The notes below the pieces were generated by a model, which was not told the DNA's origin, searched no databases, and was given only the letters and a program-made list of their open reading frames with translations. From assembly GCA_016929775.1 (NCBI GenBank), contig JAFGIE010000216.1:25909-89908 (forward strand): DNA of 64,000 nucleotides, written 5' to 3'. This document shows positions 9,031 to 18,046 of this stretch, one piece after another. Within the stretch, counting starts at the first letter, position 1; the number at the start of each line of letters is the position of its first letter. Position numbers and translations under genes: made by a program. Source of the stretch: Anaerolineae bacterium (GTDB taxonomy: Bacteria; Chloroflexota; Anaerolineae; JAFGEY01).

Positions 9031-11397
9031 ATGCGTGAAGCACGGGCTCAGGATCGACGCTTCCTAGATGCGTCTCAACTCGTCAGGGTGAGCATCCTGT
9101 TGGTGCTCTTGATCGCGTTTGCCACGCGCCTGATCCGTCTCGGCGACAAAAGCGTGTGGTGGGATGAGGGGCTGGCGGCGTGGGCAGCGCGGCAGATGTT
9201 GGGCGAGATCGCGCGATGGACGTCGGCTGACGTCCATCCGCCCCTGTATTTCTGGATGCTGCACTTCTGGCGGTTAGGCAGCGGGGACACCGAGTTCGGT
9301 CTGCGCGCCATGTCCGCCGGGATCGGCGTGCTGACCGTTGCCTCGGTATATGGGCTGGGGCGCGCAGTTGGCGGGCGGTGGGTGGGCTTGGCAGCCGCCC
9401 TGCTCATATCCGTATCGCGGTTCGGCGTGTGGTGGGCGCAGGAGATGCGCATGTACGCGCTTGCCGCGTTTCTGTCGGCGCTGTCGCTCTGGGCAGCGAT
9501 CCGATTCTGGGATCGCGGAAGTTGGCGCGATGGCGCGCGCTACGTCCTGGCGACTACGGCTGGGCTGTATACGCTTTACCTGTATGCATCTGTCCTGGTC
9601 GTGGTCAACCTGGTCTGGCTGGCGGTGCTGTGGCGGTCTGCGAACCGGTGGCGGACCTTTGTACGCTGGGCAGCGGCACAGGCGCTCGTGCTCGCTCTGT
9701 TTGCTCCTTGGCTGGTCTATGCCATCAGGCGCATGCCAACCTGGTCCTCAGCCTCGCCCGTTGCGTTTCCCGTGTTCCTGCGCATTTACTGGACCGTGCT
9801 CACCCTCGGCGTGCCGACCGAAGTGGAGCGGTTTGGGTGGCTTACCCTACCCCTCCTGGTGACGTTTACTGCTGGCGTCGCCGCGCTGCTGTGGTCCGCT
9901 CGCCGACGGTGGCGCACGGCGCGGGATGCGGGGGTCCTGCTGATCGGGCTGCTCCTGCCAGCGGCAGTGGTGTACGTGGTCTCGTTGCCGCGCAGCACGT
10001 TCTTCTACTCTCCTCAGCTCGCCCCGAGGTACTTGCTGGTCTTTGCCCCGGCGTTCTATGTGCTGTTCGCGTGGGGCGCTGCGGCGATCGGTCAGCTCTC
10101 GCGGAGATGGATTTCCGGCGTACTGGTAGCGTTCGCCGTCGCCGCAGGTGTGTATGGCTTGTCGAGCTATTACCCCGCGCGGATGATCCGGGATGACTAC
10201 AAATCGCTAGCCGCGACCCTGCACGCCTTTGTGCGTGACAGCGACAGGGTCGTGCTCTACACCGACAAGGACTGGCCCGTCTTTGCGTACCATCACCCCG
10301 GACCGTGGCAAGGCGTGCCACACGCGCAGCAGATCACGGTCGAGTGGGCGGACGCATTCCTGGCTCCGCTGTGGGATGCTGGTGAGGGGGTGTGGCTGGT
10401 CGTCACGCCCTATGCCGGCATCAACGATCCGGCAGGTCGGGTGCCGGAGTGGCTTGCAGAGCACGCAGTCGGGCTGACTGAGTACCGGTATGGCGACAAG
10501 GCGTTGCGCTTTTACGCGCGCACCGACCAGCGCGCTCGGTTGGCGCACACGCCTGTGGTGTCAGGTGCCCGTGCGGCGCCGCCCGTACAGATCGCGCTGC
10601 CAACCGGGGCGACCCTCCACAGGGTTGAGAGGACCGTCGACACCTACTATGCTGGAGATACGGTACACCTGTTCTTGTACTGGCAGTGGGAAGGGGAGCG
10701 CGCGCGCGAGACAGCGTTTGAGGTGGCGGCGAGGGACGCTGGCGGACAGGTGGTCGGTTCGGTGTCGGGCGCCCTGTCCCGGCGCTCGCTGTCAGGCGTT
10801 GAACGGCAGCAGGTCGACCTGTATCTTCCAGCCGACGTCGAACCCGGAACGTACGCCTTGGAAGTCCGCGAAGAGGATGGCGGCGTGCTGGGGAAGCTCT
10901 GCCAGATCAGCGTACGGGACAGCAGCGCCGCGATGCTCACCGCGGCTGACGTGGTGATCCCGCATCGCCTGAATGTGCTCTTTGCGGATGACATTCGCCT
11001 GCTCGGTTACGATCTCGAACCAGAAGCGCTCCGCCCTGGCGAGACGGTGCGCCTGACGCTCTACTGGCAGGCGCTGGCGCCGGTGGAGCGCCGGTACAAG
11101 GTCTTTACACACGTGCTTGGCGAAGCTTTCAACGCACAGGCAGGTGGCTTTGTGTGGGGCCAACAGGACAACGAACCTGTGCACGACACACGCCCGACCT
11201 CAACGTGGCGCATCGGCGAGGTGATCGAGGACCCCTATGCGTTGTCCCTCGCGCCGCACGCTCCACCGGGCGCGTATGCGATCGAGCTCGGCATGTACGA
11301 TCCGGCGACCGGGGAGCGGTTGCTGGTCCTGGATGATGCAGGGAGCCCAGCGGACGATCGCGTGCTCCTTCCTCCACTGCCGGTCGGCGCGCGGTAA
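9031..11397 (+). CDS. GT39/ArnT-like membrane glycosyltransferase with C-terminal beta domains
   Basis: A ~788-aa polytopic membrane protein. The N-terminal half has about ten hydrophobic segments. The first outside loop carries WWDEG, whose acidic pair is the expected catalytic site, followed by ADVHPPLYFW and QEMRMYAL, all typical of the PMT/ArnT-like GT-C family that uses lipid-linked sugars. The C-terminal ~270 residues lack helices and contain two beta-sandwich-like units; the second runs from LGYDLEPEALRPGETV to ELGMYDPATGERL. The same unit recurs in the genes at 15746, 18043 and 58490. The ATG at 9031 is chosen over upstream in-frame codons that overlap the htpG promoter; a GTG at 9088 is possible. 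It likely glycosylates envelope proteins or lipids. The sugar is unknown. Confidence 0.78.
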   Translation: MREARAQDRRFLDASQLVRVSILLVLLIAFATRLIRLGDKSVWWDEGLAAWAARQMLGEIARWTSADVHPPLYFWMLHFWRLGSGDTEFGLRAMSAGIGVLTVASVYGLGRAVGGRWVGLAAALLISVSRFGVWWAQEMRMYALAAFLSALSLWAAIRFWDRGSWRDGARYVLATTAGLYTLYLYASVLVVVNLVWLAVLWRSANRWRTFVRWAAAQALVLALFAPWLVYAIRRMPTWSSASPVAFPVFLRIYWTVLTLGVPTEVERFGWLTLPLLVTFTAGVAALLWSARRRWRTARDAGVLLIGLLLPAAVVYVVSLPRSTFFYSPQLAPRYLLVFAPAFYVLFAWGAAAIGQLSRRWISGVLVAFAVAAGVYGLSSYYPARMIRDDYKSLAATLHAFVRDSDRVVLYTDKDWPVFAYHHPGPWQGVPHAQQITVEWADAFLAPLWDAGEGVWLVVTPYAGINDPAGRVPEWLAEHAVGLTEYRYGDKALRFYARTDQRARLAHTPVVSGARAAPPVQIALPTGATLHRVERTVDTYYAGDTVHLFLYWQWEGERARETAFEVAARDAGGQVVGSVSGALSRRSLSGVERQQVDLYLPADVEPGTYALEVREEDGGVLGKLCQISVRDSSAAMLTAADVVIPHRLNVLFADDIRLLGYDLEPEALRPGETVRLTLYWQALAPVERRYKVFTHVLGEAFNAQAGGFVWGQQDNEPVHDTRPTSTWRIGEVIEDPYALSLAPHAPPGAYAIELGMYDPATGERLLVLDDAGSPADDRVLLPPLPVGAR

Positions 11398-11413
11398 CGC
11401 ACGTTCCGCGGGG

Positions 11414-12790
11414 TCAGCGCCGCGCCATCTCCTCCCGCGCGCGCGCGATCTGGGCTTCGACAGCATCTCGACCGGTGCCGCACGGTACCTGCCTGCGCGC
11501 AACCGCCCGTCGATGATCGAGCGCAGCATAGAGCTCACGATCAAAGCGCTCGTCGAGGGCGCGGTATGACTCGAGCGGGAGCTCCCTCAACGCACACCCT
11601 CGCTGTTCCGCGAGGCGCACGGCGCGTCCAACCAGGTGGTGACTCTCGCGAAAGGGCACGCCGCGGGAGACCATATAGTCTGCCAACTCGGTCGCCAGCA
11701 AGCCGTCGTCCAGCGCGTCCGCCATCGCGTCTTCCCGGACGTGAAGCGTGCCTATGGCGCCGGCAGCTACGGGCAGTGCGAGCAGCAGCGTGTCGATCGC
11801 GTCGAACAGGGGTTCTTTGTCCTCCTGATAGTCCTTGTTGTAGGAGGATGGTGTCCCTTTCAGCACGGTGAGGACGGCAACCAGGTCCCCGGTCAGCCTC
11901 CCGGTCTTTGCACGCAGCAGCTCCAGCGCGTCTGGATTGCGCTTCTGGGGCATGATGCTGGAGCCTGTGGCGTAGCGTTCGTCCACCTGCACAAAGCCAT
12001 ACGCTGGTGTGGACCAGAGGACAAGGTCCTCAGCGATCCGGCTGAGATGAACCTGCAACAGGGCTGCCCAGAAAAGAAACTCGGTCACAAAGTCACGGTC
12101 GCTGACTGCGTCGATGCTGTTCTCGGCGATGGCGGCAAAGCCCAGATCGCGCGCCAGCGCGTGACAGTCGATGTCGAAGGCGTTGCCAGCTAACGCGGAG
12201 GCGCCAAGGGGCAAGACGGAGGTGCGCTCTCGCACCGCGGAGAGGCGGTTGCGATCGCGCTGCAGCATCCAAAAGTACGACATCAGCCAGTGCGCAAACA
12301 GGATCGGCTGCGCGGGTTGGAGGTGGGTGTAGCCGGGCATCAGCGCATCGAGGTGCGCTTCTGCCTGCCCGGAAATGGCGCGCTGCACCTCCACGAGCAG
12401 TCCGTCCAGGGTCGCGATCTGTTCGAGGAGGTAGAGCCGCGTGTCGGTCGCGACTTGGTCGTTGCGACTGCGGCCCGTGTGCAGCTTGCCAGATGTGGGG
12501 CCGATCAGCTCTCCCAGCCTGCGCTCGACGGCGGTGTGGATGTCCTCGTCCGCTGCCGCCAACTCGAATGTGCCTGACTCGAACTCGGCAAGCACCGCGT
12601 CCAAGCCACGTGCGATCTGCTGACACTCGTCCTCCGTGAGCAGGTTGGCGCGCTGCAGCGCGCGTGCATAGGCCTGGCTACCGAGGATGTCAGCTCGGTA
12701 CAGCCGCCGGTCGAAGCGGATCGAGTTTTGGAACTGGTCCATCAGCGCATCCGTCTGTGCGTCGAACCGTCCACCCCAAAGCTTGCCCAC
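11414..12790 (-). CDS. argH: Argininosuccinate lyase
   Basis: A 458-aa cytoplasmic enzyme that splits argininosuccinate into arginine and fumarate, the last step of arginine synthesis. The fumarase/aspartase signature GSSIMPQKRN is at residues 276-285, with the catalytic serine in it, and LHTGRSRNDQ is near the N-terminal third. The start is the GTG at 12790 (VGKLWGGRF, matching the normal ArgH beginning), with AGGAGGG upstream; the 19-codon extension is rejected. It lies about 100 bp downstream of argG and shares its leader. Its end converges with the glycosyltransferase stop, 16 bp away. Confidence 0.95.
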   Translation of the reverse strand: MGKLWGGRFDAQTDALMDQFQNSIRFDRRLYRADILGSQAYARALQRANLLTEDECQQIARGLDAVLAEFESGTFELAAADEDIHTAVERRLGELIGPTSGKLHTGRSRNDQVATDTRLYLLEQIATLDGLLVEVQRAISGQAEAHLDALMPGYTHLQPAQPILFAHWLMSYFWMLQRDRNRLSAVRERTSVLPLGASALAGNAFDIDCHALARDLGFAAIAENSIDAVSDRDFVTEFLFWAALLQVHLSRIAEDLVLWSTPAYGFVQVDERYATGSSIMPQKRNPDALELLRAKTGRLTGDLVAVLTVLKGTPSSYNKDYQEDKEPLFDAIDTLLLALPVAAGAIGTLHVREDAMADALDDGLLATELADYMVSRGVPFRESHHLVGRAVRLAEQRGCALRELPLESYRALDERFDRELYAALDHRRAVARRQVPCGTGRDAVEAQIARAREEMARR

Positions 12791-12891
12791 CTTTCCCTCC
12801 TGTGTGTGGGCTCCTGGCGGCGCTGCGGGCGGGGATGGCGGGCTCATTGGGCCTCACCATCCCCGCTCGCGCGCATCCGGGGCTCCCGCAG

Positions 12892-14118
12892 CTAGCGAGG
12901 CTCGGCGCCAGCAGCCTGCTCGATCTGCATGAGTGCGCGAACGGTCAGAGGCAGGCCAAAGAGGTTGATAAAGCCCTCGGCGTCACCTTGATCGTAGACG
13001 TGATCCCGCCCAAACGTCGCGAACTCTTCGCGATACAGTGAGTTGGGCGACCTGCAGCCCACCTTGGTGCAGCTGCCCTTGTAGAGCTTGAGGCGCACGG
13101 TTCCAGTGACCGGCTCCTGCGTCGTGGCAAAGAACGCAGAGAGCGCTTCACGCAGGGGCGTGAACCACTTGCCATAGTAGACCAGCTCGGCGAACCGCTC
13201 GGCAGCCAGGTACTTGTAGTGCATCGTGTCGCGGTCGAGCGTGATCGTCTCGAGCGCCTGATGGGCTGTGTAGAGGATCGTGCCGCCGGGCGTTTCATAG
13301 ATGCCGCGGCTCTTCATGCCCACCAACCGGTTCTCTACGAGGTCCAGGCGCCCCACGCCGTGCGCCGCCCCCAGCGCATTCAGGCGTTCCATGAGGGGTA
13401 CGGGTGCGAGCTGCTCGCCATCGACGCCTATGGGAAAGCCGTGCTCGAACTCGATCTCGACGTACGCCGGCTGATCGGGGGCGTTCTCGGGCGATGTCGT
13501 GACCACGTATACATCCTCGGGCGCCGGCGTCCAGGGGTCCTCTAGAATGCCCCCTTCGTGGCTCATATGCCAGATGTTGCGGTCGCGGCTGTAGATGGAC
13601 TTGCGCGTAGACGTGATCGGGATACCGTGCGCTGCCGCATAGTCGATCGCGTCCTCGCGCGACCGGATGTCCCACACGCGCCATGGCGCGATCACCTGGA
13701 GGCGGGGGTTGAGCGCCTTCACGGCGAGCTCAAAGCGCACTTGGTCGTTGCCCTTGCCCGTGCACCCGTGGGCGACCGCGTCGGCGCCCTCGGCGTTCGC
13801 GATCTCGATCATTGTCTTGGCTGTGATGGGGCGGGCGAAGGACGTACCTAGCAGGTACTGCCGTTCGTAGACCGCCCCGCTCATCATGGTCGGGAACGCG
13901 TACTCGCGCAGGAACTCGTCGCGAATATCGACAATGTACGACTTGGATGCGCCGCTTGATCGAGCCTTCTGCTCTAGCCCGCCCAGCTCCTCTTCCTGCC
14001 CGAGGTCGGCAGTGAATGTGATGACTTGGGCGTCATAGTGCTCCACCAACCAGCGGCAGATCACCGACGTGTCGAGTCCACCCGAGTACGCGAGCACGAT
14101 CTTGTTGATCACCGACAT
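12892..14118 (-). CDS. argG: Argininosuccinate synthase
   Basis: A 408-aa ATP-dependent enzyme joining citrulline and aspartate. The PP-loop motif AYSGGLDTS spans residues 10-18. [13 protein letters not shown], the [12 protein letters not shown] block and the [12 protein letters not shown] block are all in place. The ATG at 14118 has AAGGAGG upstream. The first gene of an argG-argH operon, it is preceded by a 230-base leader with a promoter (14355-14383), a 16-codon peptide with two adjacent arginine codons, and an intrinsic terminator (14210-14240). That arrangement suggests attenuation by arginine supply. Confidence 0.95.
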   Translation of the reverse strand: MSVINKIVLAYSGGLDTSVICRWLVEHYDAQVITFTADLGQEEELGGLEQKARSSGASKSYIVDIRDEFLREYAFPTMMSGAVYERQYLLGTSFARPITAKTMIEIANAEGADAVAHGCTGKGNDQVRFELAVKALNPRLQVIAPWRVWDIRSREDAIDYAAAHGIPITSTRKSIYSRDRNIWHMSHEGGILEDPWTPAPEDVYVVTTSPENAPDQPAYVEIEFEHGFPIGVDGEQLAPVPLMERLNALGAAHGVGRLDLVENRLVGMKSRGIYETPGGTILYTAHQALETITLDRDTMHYKYLAAERFAELVYYGKWFTPLREALSAFFATTQEPVTGTVRLKLYKGSCTKVGCRSPNSLYREEFATFGRDHVYDQGDAEGFINLFGLPLTVRALMQIEQAAGAEPR

Positions 14119-14209
14119 CTTTTCCTCCTTGAGCGGATCGATTCGCCTGGCGTAACCAGGACGAACCGGGATGGACAGCGCGATCGCATCGTGAGGCATT
14201 CGACACAAC

Positions 14210-14240
14210 AAAAAACAGCTCTCCGGTCTGGAGAGCTGTT
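14210..14240 (-). terminator. Intrinsic terminator in the argG leader (attenuator)
   Basis: An 11-bp perfect stem (GGAGAGCTGTT at 14230-14240 with AACAGCTCTCC at 14214-14224) has a 5-base loop. Read leftward it ends in six T. It stands about 90 bases before the argG start, between promoter and gene, so read-through must be regulated or partial. Confidence 0.88.
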
Positions 14241-14266
14241 CGACTATCGCCTTCGATGCGCGAAAC

Positions 14267-14307
14267 ACGACAACCCAGACACGGTGTCTGGTAGCTAGGG
14301 TTGTCGT
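14267..14307 (-). promoter_or_regulatory. Leader stem-loop overlapping the arginine codons
   Basis: ACGACAACC (14267-14275) pairs with GGTTGTCGT (14299-14307), and inside it CCAGACA pairs with TGTCTGG around a 3-base loop. The CGA-CGA codons of the leader peptide lie in one arm. If a ribosome stalled there, the freed GTCTGG could pair with CCAGAC in and beside the terminator loop. That would make an antiterminator; this last step is inferred. Confidence 0.6.
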
Positions 14308-14345
14308 CGGTACTGCTCGTTTGCGGCGCTGTCTGGTTGCTCCAT
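14295..14345 (-). CDS. Putative argG leader peptide with tandem Arg codons
   Basis: A 16-codon frame, [16 protein letters not shown], starts at 14345 and stops at 14295. The predicted transcription start is within a few bases of the ATG, so it would be translated without, or almost without, an upstream ribosome site. Residues 13-14 are two adjacent CGA arginine codons (14304-14309), placed in one arm of the leader hairpin. It fits the pattern of a regulatory peptide, but a short open frame can arise by chance. Confidence 0.45.
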   Translation of the reverse strand: MEQPDSAANEQYRRQP

Positions 14346-14354
14346 AGTGCGGCT

Positions 14355-14383
14355 AGTATAGCTCAAAAGGGTCAGGTTGGCAA
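14355..14383 (-). promoter_or_regulatory. Promoter of argG-argH
   Basis: Read leftward, TTGCCA (14378-14383), 17 bp and TATACT (14355-14360). It is divergent from the promoter at 14421-14449. Confidence 0.75.
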
Positions 14384-14420
14384 ATGCCGCCCCGGATGAA
14401 GGAGCTGTTTCGTAAATTCC

Positions 14421-14449
14421 TTGACAAAGGCATGCCTTTGTGATATCCT
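14421..14449 (+). promoter_or_regulatory. Promoter with an 18-bp palindromic operator in its spacer
   Basis: TTGACA (14421-14426), a 17-bp spacer and TATCCT (14444-14449). The perfect palindrome ACAAAGGCATGCCTTTGT (14424-14441) starts in the -35 and fills most of the spacer. A repressor bound there would block polymerase. No regulator gene for it is recognised in the window. Confidence 0.8.
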
Positions 14450-14505
14450 TGTCGCGCATCCACTACGACGTGGTTGTGTAGTGAGCTAGGTTGGAGGCGG
14501 AACCG

Positions 14506-14865
14506 ATGATGTATCCTCGGAGCGAGATCCTGTTCCCGCACCGTTGTGTCGCATCCCTGAAGCACATGAGAGGTCCAGAGTGGCGTGCGCTCGTGGACCG
14601 TATCGCAGAGCTGCCCGATACGCACATGGATAGCCTGGCGTTTGCGTTGATGATGATCAAGCTGACAGGATGCCTGAACTGCGATCTGGACAGCTACAAG
14701 GCTTCATTGGGCTGCTGTACGTGCGCCAAGCGAGCGATCAACGCGTTCAAGGGCAGTGACAAGGTCCTGCTCACCAAGTTCGCAGAGGCACAGAGGGAAC
14801 TTGAGCAGTACTGGGCGGAGCACGAGGCGACGCTGGGCCCAAGAGGGGATTTGTCTCATTCCTAG
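14506..14865 (+). CDS. Conserved Cys-rich small protein, function unknown
   Basis: A 119-aa soluble protein. It has five cysteines in one cluster (C56, C59, C70, C71, C73; CLNC...GCCTC), which could bind zinc or an iron-sulfur cluster. The rest is predicted helical, with a charged C-terminus. I do not recognise a named family, although the pattern resembles hypothetical proteins I associate with Chloroflexota. The ATG at 14506 has GGAGGCGG six bases upstream; an ATG at 14509 is also possible. It has its own promoter with a palindromic operator and its own terminator (14886-14917), so it is a one-gene, probably repressed unit. The cysteines plus a dedicated operator suggest a redox or metal response; that is inference. 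Confidence 0.7.
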   Translation: MMYPRSEILFPHRCVASLKHMRGPEWRALVDRIAELPDTHMDSLAFALMMIKLTGCLNCDLDSYKASLGCCTCAKRAINAFKGSDKVLLTKFAEAQRELEQYWAEHEATLGPRGDLSHS

Positions 14866-14885
14866 CCTCTGCACTCGGAGACGAG

Positions 14886-14917
14886 GAGGCCCGTTCTCTA
14901 CAGGGAGGACGGGCCTC
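14886..14917 (+). terminator. Intrinsic terminator after the Cys-rich gene
   Basis: GAGGCCCGT (14886-14894) pairs with ACGGGCCTC (14909-14917), and TGTTCAT follows. The T-tail is short. The thiN start is 42 bp downstream. Confidence 0.7.
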
Positions 14918-14958
14918 TGTTCATACGGCAGACTGGATAGGCTGCACAAGGAGGGGCC

Positions 14959-15591
14959 GTGCGCGCACTGGTCTTGGCTAACGGGGATCTCTGTTCTTCA
15001 GACGCCCTGCCCGAAGCGGAACTGCTGATCTGTGCGGATGGGGGCGCGCGTCACGCCATTGCGCGCGGACTGTCCCCTGACATCGTGGTTGGGGACCTCG
15101 ACTCGCTGCCGCCCGGAGTGCGGTCTGCGCTCGGGAACGGCGGTACGCAGTTCGTCCAGTATCCTCGCGCAAAGGATGAGACTGACCTCGAGCTGGCGCT
15201 GCTGTACGCAGTAGAGCGAGGGGCGACCGAGATCCTGGTGTACGCTGTGCGTGGCGGGCGCGTGGACCACGAACTGGGCAATCTCCTTCTCCTGGCACAT
15301 CCCGCCCTACGCGCGGTGGACGTGCGTCTACGGGCGGGGATGCAGGAGGTCTTTTTGGCCTCTGGGCAAGCTGTCTTGCGCGGTGCACCGGGCGACCTAA
15401 TCTCCCTGCTCCCGATCGGCGGCGATGCGCACGGCATCACGACCGAAGGTCTACAGTATCGACTCTCCAAGGAGACGCTGCTCCTGGGTGCGGCTCGTGG
15501 CGTCAGCAATGTCCTGGTCGGCACAGACGCGCGGCTTGACGTCGAGCAGGGCCTTCTGCTCGTCGTGCATACCCATCAGCACGCGCCATAG
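14959..15591 (+). CDS. thiN: Thiamine pyrophosphokinase
   Basis: A 210-aa cytoplasmic enzyme transferring pyrophosphate from ATP to thiamine. Conserved blocks are ICADGGA (24-30), GDLDS (45-49), the KDETDLELAL block and GGRVDHELGN. The C-terminal thiamine-binding region has the SNxxxG pattern (GVSNVLVGTDARLDVEQG). The start is the GTG at 14959, with AAGGAGGGG just ahead. It sits alone between the Cys-rich gene and the glycosyltransferase pair. No TPP riboswitch is visible upstream. Confidence 0.9.
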   Translation: MRALVLANGDLCSSDALPEAELLICADGGARHAIARGLSPDIVVGDLDSLPPGVRSALGNGGTQFVQYPRAKDETDLELALLYAVERGATEILVYAVRGGRVDHELGNLLLLAHPALRAVDVRLRAGMQEVFLASGQAVLRGAPGDLISLLPIGGDAHGITTEGLQYRLSKETLLLGAARGVSNVLVGTDARLDVEQGLLLVVHTHQHAP

Positions 15592-15678
15592 GTCAGCCGG
15601 GTCGCCTCGGATTGACCGATGTCTCCCCCAGCCTCGGAGCGACCCAACGGGCGACACGATGCCTCCTGCCCAGATGGT

Positions 15679-15707
15679 TTGACAGCGATCGTGCGCCGGG
15701 CTATAAT
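15679..15707 (+). promoter_or_regulatory. Perfect consensus promoter of the envelope-glycosylation operon
   Basis: TTGACA (15679-15684), 17 bp and TATAAT (15702-15707). It lies 39 bases before the first gene and should drive the three coupled genes up to 21908. Confidence 0.88.
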
Positions 15708-15745
15708 CCCACGCTGAGTCCGAGATCCCAAGACGGAAGGCAAAT

Positions 15746-18046
15746 GTGCCGAGACGGTATGGCATTCTCATCCTGCTGAGCGTGTACCTGATTGTGGCGA
15801 CGAGCTACAGCGTCATGACGCCAATCATGGAGGCCTCGGACGAGCTGTGGCACTATCCTATGGTCCAGTATATCGCGGACCACTGGTCACTGCCGGTCCA
15901 GGAGCCAGGGGTGGAGACGGCGTGGCGGCAGGAGGGAAGCCAACCGCCCCTCTACTACCTGACGGGGGCGCTTCTGACATGGTGGATTGACACCTCCGAT
16001 CTGCCGGACGTGCGCCGCATCAACCCACACGCTGACAACGGGGTCATCCGCCAAGATGGCAACACGAACTTGATCGTGCACACTGATCGCGAGCGGATGG
16101 CTTGGGGAGGCGCAACACTCGCGATTCACATCATCCGCCTGGCTTCGGTGGCGATGGGTGCGGGCACTGTGTACCTGACCTATCGGCTCTGCCGCGCGGT
16201 GTGGCCGAGTGAGGGGTGGCTTGCCCTTGCTGCGGGTGGGCTAACCGCCTCTAACCCGATGTTCTGCTTTGTCAGCGGTTCCGTGAACAACGACAATCTC
16301 GCGATGTTGCTGGGCGCCGCTGGGATCTGGTTGATCGTGCGCTTGGTGGCGCGCCACAGCGGCGACGTGCCACAGGGACGCCCGGTGTGGCGGCAGGACG
16401 TCGCCGTCCTCGGCATCGTGCTGGGACTCGCGGTCCTGACCAAGTCGAGTACGGCTGCCCTTCTCCCTCTCACGGCGCTGGCGGTCTCGTTCATCGCATG
16501 GCGGCGGCGTTCCTGGTGGCACTGGTTGAGCGGGGGCGTGGTGACCGCAGGCCTGGTGATCGCGATCGCCGGGTGGTGGTTCGCCCGCAACGCGATCCTC
16601 TACGACGGCGACTGGACCGGGATCGACCGCTTCATGGTCATACTGGGTTATCGTGACCCGCCGGCAACGCTCCGCCAGCTATGGGACGAGCGGCGTGGGT
16701 TCATGATGGCGTACTGGGGTCTCTTTGGCGGCGTCAATGTCCCCATGCCGGACTGGATCTACCACGTGCTGAATGGCAGCGTGGTCGCCGCTCTAGCCGG
16801 CTTGCTCTTGACCGTGGCTCGGCGCTTCTGGGATCGCGTGGTGCGAGGACATACGCCCAGACAGCCGGGAAGCGCTCGCGCAGTAGAGGCGGCGCTGCTC
16901 GTGCTGTGGCCCGCTGCCGTAGCTCTGCTGTGGGTCTCCTGGGCCCTCCGTACCTGGTCGTCCCAGGGGAGACTGGTCTTTACCGCGATCTCGGCGTGGT
17001 CGACCTGGCATGCCGTAGGACTCGGGCGACTCGTACCGCGGCGCTGGTCTGCCCTGGCGCCGGGCTTGCTGGCTGTCGGGATGCTCGGCGTAGCAGCGTG
17101 GGCGCCGTGGGGCGTGATCGCGCCTGCGTACCGGCCCCCTGTCGTGCCAGAGGGCGCCGCCATCTCGCCGCAGCACCCACTCCTCGCGGACATCGGCGGG
17201 CAGGTGCGCCTGCTGGGGTATGACCTGGAGAGCAGTTCCGTGCGCCCCGGTGAGCACTTGTATTTCACCCTCTACTGGCAGGCACAGCGTCCGATGGACC
17301 GCGACTGGAGCGTGTTCTGTCACCTGCTCGACCTCGAGACAGGGCTACCGATCGCTACGCGCGATCGGTACCCGGGACAGGGACTGCTGTCCACGAGCGA
17401 TATGCCAGCCGGACTACATTGGGCAGACCGCTATGCGCTCGGTGTGCCCACGACGGCGCATGCGCCCCGAAGTGCGCTGCTCGAAGTCGGGCTCTACGAT
17501 CTTGAGACGGGCGAACGTCCCCCGATCGCGATCGAGGGCAATGACGGCGCAGCGGTCGTCGACAACGCGCTTCGCTTCCAGCCGGTGCAGGTGGTGCCGC
17601 GCGAGGGAGCGTATCCGAATCCCCTCAACGTGAGCTTTGAGGACAGGATCCGGTTGGTAGGATGGGAGATCGACCGGCTGGTCGCGCGCCCGGGCGATAC
17701 CCTGAACCTGGTCCTCTACTGGGAATGTGTCCGCGAGATGGACGAGGACCTCACGGTCTTTGCCCAGATTGTGGACGACAGGGACCAGAAGTGGGCGCAG
17801 CGGGATGCGTGGCCCGCAGATGTGGCTACCTCGGGCTGGCAGGCTGGGGACACGTTCGAGGATCCGTACGCACTGACCCTCAACGGTGACACACCGCTCG
17901 GGGGCAAGACGCTGATCGTCGGTGTGTACCGGCGAGATGAGGGTGGGGGGATCGAGCGCCTGCGGCTGATCAATGAAGAGGGCCGCATGTTGCTGCATAC
18001 CTACTTGGCGCTCGACTGCATTGCGGTGCAGGAGCGGGCGCAGTGA
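15746..18046 (+). CDS. DUF2142/GT-C-like membrane glycosyltransferase A
   Basis: A 766-aa membrane protein with about eleven hydrophobic segments in residues 1-450. The first outside loop reads PIMEASDELWHYPMV, giving the acidic pair expected of GT-C enzymes, and later carries QEGSQPPLYY and a VSGSVNNDN segment. The C-terminal ~300 residues form two beta-sandwich-like units, VRLLGYDLESSSVRPGE... and IRLVGWEIDRLVARPGD..., homologous to each other and to those in the genes at 9031, 18043 and 58490. The start is the GTG at 15746, with GGAAGG upstream. The next gene overlaps its stop (GTGA). The family transfers lipid-linked sugars outside the membrane; donor and acceptor are unknown. Confidence 0.72.
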   Translation: MPRRYGILILLSVYLIVATSYSVMTPIMEASDELWHYPMVQYIADHWSLPVQEPGVETAWRQEGSQPPLYYLTGALLTWWIDTSDLPDVRRINPHADNGVIRQDGNTNLIVHTDRERMAWGGATLAIHIIRLASVAMGAGTVYLTYRLCRAVWPSEGWLALAAGGLTASNPMFCFVSGSVNNDNLAMLLGAAGIWLIVRLVARHSGDVPQGRPVWRQDVAVLGIVLGLAVLTKSSTAALLPLTALAVSFIAWRRRSWWHWLSGGVVTAGLVIAIAGWWFARNAILYDGDWTGIDRFMVILGYRDPPATLRQLWDERRGFMMAYWGLFGGVNVPMPDWIYHVLNGSVVAALAGLLLTVARRFWDRVVRGHTPRQPGSARAVEAALLVLWPAAVALLWVSWALRTWSSQGRLVFTAISAWSTWHAVGLGRLVPRRWSALAPGLLAVGMLGVAAWAPWGVIAPAYRPPVVPEGAAISPQHPLLADIGGQVRLLGYDLESSSVRPGEHLYFTLYWQAQRPMDRDWSVFCHLLDLETGLPIATRDRYPGQGLLSTSDMPAGLHWADRYALGVPTTAHAPRSALLEVGLYDLETGERPPIAIEGNDGAAVVDNALRFQPVQVVPREGAYPNPLNVSFEDRIRLVGWEIDRLVARPGDTLNLVLYWECVREMDEDLTVFAQIVDDRDQKWAQRDAWPADVATSGWQAGDTFEDPYALTLNGDTPLGGKTLIVGVYRRDEGGGIERLRLINEEGRMLLHTYLALDCIAVQERAQ

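Noticed and set aside
15592..15670. Possible terminator (GGGTCGC ... GCGACCC) after thiN
   Set aside because: The arms are about 33 bases apart with no T-tail and no stable inner stem, so it was not called.
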